Source: DASYAN01 sp036501345 (lineage in GTDB: Bacteria > Chloroflexota > Ktedonobacteria > Ktedonobacterales > Ktedonobacteraceae). Taken from it: 13,099 nucleotides of DNA. A program made the position numbers and the translations under genes. This document shows, in pieces, positions 5,346 through 11,380 of the stretch. Location of the stretch: the NCBI GenBank assembly GCA_036501345.1, contig DASYAN010000283.1:1-13099 (forward strand). Reading direction: 5' to 3'. Under the pieces are notes generated by a model that did no database searches, was not told where the DNA came from, and saw only the letters and a program-made list of their open reading frames with translations. Position 1 is the first letter of the stretch, and the number at the start of each line of letters is the position of its first letter.

Positions 5346-7958
5346 ATGATGAAGAACGATGTCGATCAATCACATGTGAGTACTCAATACCAGGAGAACA
5401 ATCCAGCACAACAGACCACAGGTGTATTGAGCAATCATTATCAGCAACAGCTCCAACAACAACAGTCACAGCATTGGCTCAAACAGCAGGCAGTTACCTT
5501 CAACAACATAGCCACTATAGATGGCCCAGTTGTCCAGCCTCCAGCTCCTTATGTGGAGAGCTATCGTCCCAGTTCCTCAAGATACAAGAAAAAAAGACTC
5601 AAACTACCTGCGAAGCGCTGGAAACGTTCGTCTACTCTGCGCGTTGCCATGCAAATGCATCAGCGACGAGAGCGTTGGAAGCGTACACAGTCTGACGCAG
5701 GGCATCTCTGGTCCAGTATACTGCTTGCCCTATGGATATTGTGTATGATTGGCAGCTTCTCGGGGACAGTGTACGGTTTTACCTATTATCAGAGTCAGTT
5801 ACAGAAATTACAACAGGTGGATCATCGGGTAATCTCACAGACCACACGCATTGATGACCGAAACTTGACGCCGCTCTTTGAAGTCTATGATAATCGCGAA
5901 GGTGGTGGACGACGCACTCCCGTAACTTATAACGAGATTCCTCAGGTCATGCGTGACGCTCTCATTGCCGCCGAGGATCACTCTTTTTGGACTAACTCTG
6001 GTATCGATCCGCAAGGAATAGTCCGTTCAGGCTTAGAGTTTCTTGAACACAGTATGGTGCTGGGAGGGGGTAGTACGATTACACAACAGGTAATCAAAAA
6101 TCTGACAGGTAATGATGCTCTAACGCTCAATCGTAAGATTGGCGAGGCTGCACTGGCAATCGGCTTGACGCAGCACTATCCCAAGTGGAAGATTATGGAG
6201 ATGTACTTTAATGTGGCCCCTTTCGGCTCAATGGACATTGGAGTCGAGGCGGCCACTAAGGAATATTTTCACCTGCTGCCCAATTGTGACCAGGATTTCA
6301 AGTGTATTCCTGGTGTCGCTCAGTTAGATTTAAACCAGCAGACCCGGCAGCATGACCCATTGCTTGCTCTAGCACGTGCCTCGCTATTGGCTGGTATGCC
6401 ACAGAAACCAGTAACAGATAATCCGACAATTGATGCAACACACAAACAAAGTGCTCTGGTACGACAGATCGATGTGCTCAATCAAATGATCACATTGCAT
6501 ATGTTAGTAGCAGGGCTGGGTCGTATTACTCCGGCACTAGCCCGACAGGCCGAGATTTTGACTGCAAAGATGCAATTTGTACCTTACCAAAGAATCAAAC
6601 GCGCTCCGCACTTCGTAGACTGGATTATCAACAAACTCGAAACAGCCCTGGGCAATGGAGATCCCAACCAGGGAGTTATTCCCTTTATAACAGGAGGCTT
6701 CAATATTCGCACGACCATCGATGTCAATCTGGAAGATTATGTAGAGCATGCCGTACAACGCCATCTAACGCAGCCAGAATTCCAGATGTACACGAATGAC
6801 GACGGTCCATTAAATACGGAACATAACGTGAACGATGCCGCTGTGGTTGTGATGAATGCTAAGACGGGCGAGATATTAGCCATGGATGGCAGTGCTAACT
6901 ATGACTCGACAGATCCCAGTATTGGCGGTGAGTACAATGTGGCGGACCCACCGCAGGGCATCGATGGTACCCCATCTGGGCGCGGTCCAGGCTCAAGTTT
7001 TAAACCGATTGTTTACGCCACCGCATTTCAAATGGGCTGGTATCCAGGGATGGTCCTGCCAGACTTTAAAACCTATTTTCCCAATGGCAGTCCAGCGACC
7101 ACACTGGCAAAGAGCATGTACACGCCCCCAGACTATAGTAGGACTGGTGACCCCGAGTATCACCACAATACCCCCTCAACTATCAGAGAAGCCATAGCCA
7201 ATTCGTATAATGTACCAGCAATCAAAGCAATGGAATACGCTGGGCCACAGAACGTACTGGTCACGGCCAAGCGTATGGGTATTACAACATTGCAAAATAA
7301 CGGTATCGCTTGGGGACTGGGGTCCCAAAACGTTCCATTGATACAGATGGTTGGAGCCTACCAAGTTTTTGCCAATGCTGGTATGCGTGTACCACCACAG
7401 GGTATTCTGAATATCTGGGATAATTATGGACATGACCTCTACCACTATGATCCCCAACATCCCCCTGCCACAGAGGTCCTCTCTCCACAGGTGTCCTATC
7501 TTATGACCTCCGTGCTGATAGATGAACCAGCTCGTCGGTTAGAGTTTCCAGGAGATCATGATCTCTCATTTACGGATCACGATCCCTCCTGTGCCTATAA
7601 TCCCGCGTGTCCTTACCAAGTAGCAGCAAAGACGGGCACTACTGATAATTACGTGGATAACCTGACGATTGGGTATACGCCGAACGTTGTTGTTGGGGTC
7701 TGGGCGGGCAATGCCAACAATTCGCCGATGAGGAACGTGACTGGCATTACAGGGGCTGCTCCTATATGGCACAGTGTGATAGAATTTGCAGGGATGGGCT
7801 GGTGTAACACAGCGACCGACCAAATCGCCTGTCCGCCAATCAATCGCCGGAACTGGCATTTTGCCCCGCAGAATACATTTCCTGTCCCATCAGGTGTATA
7901 CAGACGTCTTCCCCCAGGCCCGGATGGTGACCGACTTGATTGGACAATCGATGGCTAG
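5346..7958 (+). CDS. class A penicillin-binding protein, bifunctional GT51 / transpeptidase (paralog 1)
   Basis: 870 aa. It polymerises lipid II into glycan strands and cross-links the stem peptides on the outer face of the membrane. Residues 1-118 are cytoplasmic, with a Q-rich stretch (QQQLQQQQ at 33-40) and a basic segment KRWKRSSTLR...RRERWKR. The single TM is at about 120-146. GT51: motif 1 AAEDHSFWTNSG with catalytic E210, motif 2 GGGSTITQQ (240-248), motif 3 RKIGEAALAI with E267. A CDQDFKC insert is at 314-320. Transpeptidase: SSFK with nucleophile S550 and K553, SYN at 620-622, KTG at 762-764. A Cys pair (749/755) lies just before KTG. Frame remains open to GTG 5232 and ATG 5286. It differs from its paralogs in having TTRIDDRN (Asp for the usual Tyr) and KPVTDNP in place of NPVGYYP, and it ends soon after the transpeptidase domain. 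All catalytic motifs are intact, so it should be active. Confidence 0.95.
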   Translation: MMKNDVDQSHVSTQYQENNPAQQTTGVLSNHYQQQLQQQQSQHWLKQQAVTFNNIATIDGPVVQPPAPYVESYRPSSSRYKKKRLKLPAKRWKRSSTLRVAMQMHQRRERWKRTQSDAGHLWSSILLALWILCMIGSFSGTVYGFTYYQSQLQKLQQVDHRVISQTTRIDDRNLTPLFEVYDNREGGGRRTPVTYNEIPQVMRDALIAAEDHSFWTNSGIDPQGIVRSGLEFLEHSMVLGGGSTITQQVIKNLTGNDALTLNRKIGEAALAIGLTQHYPKWKIMEMYFNVAPFGSMDIGVEAATKEYFHLLPNCDQDFKCIPGVAQLDLNQQTRQHDPLLALARASLLAGMPQKPVTDNPTIDATHKQSALVRQIDVLNQMITLHMLVAGLGRITPALARQAEILTAKMQFVPYQRIKRAPHFVDWIINKLETALGNGDPNQGVIPFITGGFNIRTTIDVNLEDYVEHAVQRHLTQPEFQMYTNDDGPLNTEHNVNDAAVVVMNAKTGEILAMDGSANYDSTDPSIGGEYNVADPPQGIDGTPSGRGPGSSFKPIVYATAFQMGWYPGMVLPDFKTYFPNGSPATTLAKSMYTPPDYSRTGDPEYHHNTPSTIREAIANSYNVPAIKAMEYAGPQNVLVTAKRMGITTLQNNGIAWGLGSQNVPLIQMVGAYQVFANAGMRVPPQGILNIWDNYGHDLYHYDPQHPPATEVLSPQVSYLMTSVLIDEPARRLEFPGDHDLSFTDHDPSCAYNPACPYQVAAKTGTTDNYVDNLTIGYTPNVVVGVWAGNANNSPMRNVTGITGAAPIWHSVIEFAGMGWCNTATDQIACPPINRRNWHFAPQNTFPVPSGVYRRLPPGPDGDRLDWTIDG

Positions 7959-7982
7959 GAAGATATTACAGTACAAAACGGT

Positions 7983-7997
7983 CCTCTCAGTGAGAGG
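7983..7997. repeat. perfect 7-bp inverted repeat after PBP paralog 1
   Basis: CCTCTCA-G-TGAGAGG lies 25 bp after the stop of paralog 1. It could fold into a short hairpin or bind a dimeric protein. It is followed by TAAATATG rather than a T-run, so it is a poor intrinsic terminator. Confidence 0.35.
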
Positions 7998-8033
7998 TAA
8001 ATATGCTCGATATCCCCCAAAGGGTAATATATG

Positions 8034-8063
8034 TTAGCGTATGTCACCCGTATTCGTTATAAT
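8034..8063 (+). promoter_or_regulatory. sigma-A promoter for PBP paralog 2
   Basis: A perfect TATAAT -10 box (8058-8063) follows TTAGCG (8034-8039, 3 of 6) with an 18-bp spacer. Transcription would begin around 8070. The predicted transcript then starts with a small hairpin, GACTC-AACAA-GAGTC (8072-8086), in a 5' leader of about 168 nt. This suggests paralog 2 is transcribed on its own rather than only by read-through. Confidence 0.55.
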
Positions 8064-8237
8064 AGTCGACAGACTCAACAAGAGTCACAATGCGGATATC
8101 TATCAGAAAGAAAGCGGCACTCCTTCCCTTCCTATGGATCTCCGAGCCGCTGATTTGTAAATATAAATACTGTAATAGATTAAGGATTGGCAAATGCAAA
8201 AATACACGCTTCGTAGGTCGGCAAGAGGGCAAGATTT

Positions 8238-11108
8238 ATGAGTAGCAATTGGCAGCAAGAACCAGGAAACAACCACCGCTCAGAGAATAATCCTCCTCGT
8301 GCGACAGGAGGTCTATTAAGCAGTTATGGTCGATTGCCATCCCAGCAACTGCCGCCAGTCCAGCAAAACAACCAGCCAGCTCCTGGTTTGCAACCTGCTG
8401 CGCCCGCTGGGCCAACACGTTCAGGCCTTTTATCACAACAAAGAAGCCAGCAACCTCAAATAGCCAATGGAAGTCAGTATCCACCAGCTGGCTTGCTGGG
8501 CAACACTTTTCAGACCATACGTGGCTGGTCTGGGAAGATCTCTGTAATCTCTAATAAAATGGCTGCGATGGCGGGCTATAGTGTGCAGCCACCGGCTCCC
8601 TATATGGAGCGTGCCCATCCTCCTGCGATGGCAACGCCTGAAACAGTGGTTCAGCAACAACCGGAGCCGTGGAAGCGTTCACGGACCCTGCGCATTATGA
8701 TGCTGATGCGCAAGCGGCGTGAGCGCTGGGGGCCTCAAGCTGGACGCCTCTGGTATAGTCTTGCAATCGCTTGTGCTGCACTGGCAGTGATTCTTAGTTC
8801 CTCAGGAGGTGCTTACGGCTATGCATATTACCAGAGCCAGTTGCCCAAAGTACAGCAGCTTGCGTTCAACACGATCACACAAACCACGCGTATTTATGAC
8901 CGGAACATGAATCTGCTCTATAATGCATATGATAGCACAGGGCGCCGTACACCTGTGACATATGGCGAAGTACCACAGGTAATGCAAGATGCAATGGTCG
9001 CCGCCGAAGACCACACCTTCTGGACCAACTCCGGTGTTGATCCGCAGGGTATTACCCGTGCTGCCCTCTCCTATTTTGCGCATGAGAACTCAATCCAAGG
9101 AGGCGGTAGTACTCTTACCCAGCAGGTAATCAAAAACCTGACAGGGAACAATCAAGAGACTATCAACCGTAAGATTCCCGAAGCAGCGTTGGCAATTGGT
9201 TTGACACAACAATACTCCAAACAGAAAATCATGGAGATGTACTTCAACGTGGCAGGTTTTGGTCCCTTGGATATTGGAATTGAGTCTGCAGTAGAAGAGT
9301 ATTTCCATCTCATGCCTCAGTGTGACCAGAACTTTAAGTGTACTCCCGGCATTGCCGAGTTGGATCTGAATCAGCAGACCCATCAACATGATCCATTGCT
9401 AGGACTGGCACGAGCCTCGCTAATGGCAGGCTTGCCGCAGAACCCCGTTGGCTATTATCCCGCCGGTGGCGATGCGAGCAAGCAACAAGCATTGGCCCGT
9501 CAGCAATATGTCCTAGATCAAATGATACAGATGAATATGTCAGTCCAGGGTCTGGGCCCTATCACACCAGACATCGCTCAAAAAGCAGAAAACCTGATGG
9601 CTAACACAACGTTTACACGCTATCAGAGTGCTAAGAATGCTCCCCACTTTGTAGACTGGATCATCCATCAGACCGAGACAGTGCTAGGAAATGGAGACCC
9701 AAACCAGGGAATCATTCCTTTTCTCACAGGGGGCTTCAATATCCGCACCACCGTCGATTTGAACCTGGAAAACTACGTGGAAGCGACAGTGGACTTTCAC
9801 CTGACACAACCAGAATTCCATTACTATGGGGATAGTACACCAGTAAATATAGCACACGATCTGAATGATGCAGCAGTGGTAGTGATGGATTCCCATAATG
9901 GCGAGATTCTGGCGATGGATGGCAGTGCCGACTATAACAATCCCGATCCCACAGTTGGAGGTGAGTACAATGCGGCCGATCCCCCCCCCAACGCAGATGG
10001 GACACCAGCGGGACGGCCACCTGGTTCAACCTTCAAACCGTTTGTGTATGGCACAGCCTTCGAAATGGGCTGGTATCCAGGTATGATCGTTCCTGATACA
10101 CAAACATACTTTCCCAACGGGGCATCGGCAGGAGCAACGAAGGATAGTATGTACCATCCCCCCGACTATAGCTCAACTGGTGACCCAAATCACTATGGCG
10201 GAAACGCACAGGCCACGGTTAGGATAGCGCTTGCCCAATCACAAAACGTTGGTGCAGTGAGAGCGATGGAATACGCTGGGCCGGAAAATGTACTCACGAC
10301 CGTGCATCGCCTGGGACTGACCCAAGAGCAGAATCTCGGCATATCCTGGGCCCTGGGTACAGAAAATGCTAGCGTTCTGCAGATGGTAGATGCCTATCAG
10401 GCATTTGCCAATGGTGGGGCACGTATACCATCACAGGGAATTCTGGATATCTGGGATAACTATGGGCACAACCTCTATCACTACGATCCAACTCACCCGC
10501 CGGTAATACAGGTGTTTTCCCCACAGGTGGCCTATCTCATGACTTCCGCGCTCATTGACGAAAAAGATCGTTACGCCGAGTTCTTTGATGACCATGACCT
10601 CTCGTTTTGGGATATCGATTCAGCCTGTCAATATGAGAGTTATGATGCATGCCAGCATCCGGTTGCAACAAAAACAGGCACAACTGATGGTCCCAAAGAT
10701 ACCTGGACTATTGGCTATACACCCAATGCAGTTGTAGGTGTCTGGTCTGGTAATGCCAATAATGAGACGATGAGCCCAGGTACACTGGGTATTGTAGGTG
10801 CGGCACCGATCTGGCATAGCATTGCCGAAACGCTGGAAGGAGTTTGCCCTTCCCCAACATATAGGACCACCCCGTGTCCGCAGAACTACAATCCTACGAC
10901 ATTCAGTCAAGAACTAGGCATTGGTCAACAACTAACCTTTACGCCTCCTGCTGGAGTGCATCAAGCCTGTACTTCTAGTGTTAATGGCCTGCTAGGCAGT
11001 GGCAATTGTGATTGGGTAATTGACGGTGAGGAACCACTTCAGGCTGGAATCCCACCCAATAATAATGGGGGTAGCCAAAATGGTGGCCAACCCAGTGGAG
11101 GCAACTAA
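8238..11108 (+). CDS. class A penicillin-binding protein, bifunctional GT51 / transpeptidase (paralog 2)
   Basis: 956 aa; polymerises and cross-links peptidoglycan like its neighbours. The ATG at 8238 has GAGGG 8 nt upstream. Residues 1-168 are cytoplasmic: Q/P-rich to about 85, one TIRGWSGK motif (93-100), VQPPAPY, then basic WKRSRTLR...RKRRERW. The TM is at about 170-196. GT51: AAEDHTFWTNSG with E257, GGGSTLTQQ (288-296), RKIPEAALAI with E315, and a CDQNFKC insert (362-368). LAGLPQNPVGYYP (397-408) is canonical. Transpeptidase: STFK with S597 and K600, SQN at 668-670, KTG at 812-814. Cys pairs occur at 797/805, 870/880 and 911/924. The C-terminus extends well past paralog 1 and ends in an N/G-rich tail (NNNGGSQNGG...). 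Codons 582-584 form a run of nine C. It starts 279 bp after paralog 1 and is closely similar to it through the catalytic domains, so it arose by tandem duplication. Confidence 0.97.
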   Translation: MSSNWQQEPGNNHRSENNPPRATGGLLSSYGRLPSQQLPPVQQNNQPAPGLQPAAPAGPTRSGLLSQQRSQQPQIANGSQYPPAGLLGNTFQTIRGWSGKISVISNKMAAMAGYSVQPPAPYMERAHPPAMATPETVVQQQPEPWKRSRTLRIMMLMRKRRERWGPQAGRLWYSLAIACAALAVILSSSGGAYGYAYYQSQLPKVQQLAFNTITQTTRIYDRNMNLLYNAYDSTGRRTPVTYGEVPQVMQDAMVAAEDHTFWTNSGVDPQGITRAALSYFAHENSIQGGGSTLTQQVIKNLTGNNQETINRKIPEAALAIGLTQQYSKQKIMEMYFNVAGFGPLDIGIESAVEEYFHLMPQCDQNFKCTPGIAELDLNQQTHQHDPLLGLARASLMAGLPQNPVGYYPAGGDASKQQALARQQYVLDQMIQMNMSVQGLGPITPDIAQKAENLMANTTFTRYQSAKNAPHFVDWIIHQTETVLGNGDPNQGIIPFLTGGFNIRTTVDLNLENYVEATVDFHLTQPEFHYYGDSTPVNIAHDLNDAAVVVMDSHNGEILAMDGSADYNNPDPTVGGEYNAADPPPNADGTPAGRPPGSTFKPFVYGTAFEMGWYPGMIVPDTQTYFPNGASAGATKDSMYHPPDYSSTGDPNHYGGNAQATVRIALAQSQNVGAVRAMEYAGPENVLTTVHRLGLTQEQNLGISWALGTENASVLQMVDAYQAFANGGARIPSQGILDIWDNYGHNLYHYDPTHPPVIQVFSPQVAYLMTSALIDEKDRYAEFFDDHDLSFWDIDSACQYESYDACQHPVATKTGTTDGPKDTWTIGYTPNAVVGVWSGNANNETMSPGTLGIVGAAPIWHSIAETLEGVCPSPTYRTTPCPQNYNPTTFSQELGIGQQLTFTPPAGVHQACTSSVNGLLGSGNCDWVIDGEEPLQAGIPPNNNGGSQNGGQPSGGN
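9981..9989 (+). repeat. 9-C homopolymer inside the paralog 2 coding sequence
   Basis: Nine consecutive C encode Pro582-Pro584, 13 codons before the transpeptidase serine S597. Slippage by one base would shift the frame and remove the transpeptidase domain while leaving the GT51 domain intact. Paralog 1 breaks up this run (GACCCACCGCAG), and paralog 3 is cut off before this point. Confidence 0.6.
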
Positions 11109-11120
11109 ATCCTACGTCCG

Positions 11121-11271
11121 ACGGGCGCAATGATGAAATTGGGAACCAACGGGCGCAATGAAATTGGGCCCCTACACTCGGGCAATAAATTGCTGGATGG
11201 GTCGTTGATACCTATAGGGTACATGGTTGCCCAAGTGTAGGGATTTGATTTAGGTGTGCCCGTTGGGTATC
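11121..11271. repeat. nested palindromic repeat element between PBP paralogs 2 and 3
   Basis: The element has several layers. ACGGGCGCAATGA occurs twice in direct orientation (11121-11133, 11149-11161), each followed by AATTGGG. CCAACGGGC (11146-11154) is matched exactly in inverse by GCCCGTTGG (11258-11266). Inside that, 11171-11185 (CCTACACTCGGGCAA) pairs with 11227-11241 (TTGCCCAAGTGTAGG) over 15 bp with one mismatch, and the loop holds the palindrome CCTATAGG (11211-11218). The whole block is bounded by ACGTCCG at 11114-11120 and 11272-11278, which could be a 7-bp target duplication. No reading frame of note lies inside. It could be a MITE-like insertion or a REP-like intergenic palindrome family, and the large stem may also end the paralog 2 transcript. 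Confidence 0.6.
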
Positions 11272-11339
11272 ACGTCCGTAGTGGAAGCTAGCAGGGATCT
11301 GTTCGCAAAAACGTTACGCATACCCGCATTAGGTAGGCA

Positions 11340-11356
11340 GGAAGACGGAATCTTCC
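11340..11356 (+). promoter_or_regulatory. short hairpin upstream of PBP paralog 3
   Basis: GGAAGA (11340-11345) and TCTTCC (11351-11356) form a perfect 6-bp stem with a 5-nt loop, 9 bp before the GAGAGG ribosome binding site (11365-11370) of paralog 3. It may structure the 5' leader. I found no convincing -10/-35 pair between the repeat element and this gene, so its promoter is undefined. Confidence 0.3.
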
Positions 11357-11380
11357 TCAGGAACGAGAGGTTCTGTATCG

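Noticed and set aside
5346..7958. Paralog 1 as a decaying pseudogene
   Set aside because: Despite divergent residues it has no frameshift or stop, and E210, E267, S550, K553, SYN and KTG are all present.
7983..7997. Intrinsic terminator after PBP paralog 1
   Set aside because: The stem is short, the loop of a full pairing would be too small, and no T-run follows, so I list it only as an inverted repeat.
8044..8232. Minus-strand frame of 62 codons in the gap between PBP paralogs 1 and 2
   Set aside because: It runs against the direction of the PBP genes through the promoter and leader of paralog 2 and shows no ribosome binding site or protein-like pattern.
11109..11380. CRISPR array from the repeated GGGCGCAATGA units
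   Set aside because: Only two direct copies occur, the spacing is irregular, and the copies are parts of larger palindromes. No cas gene is in view.
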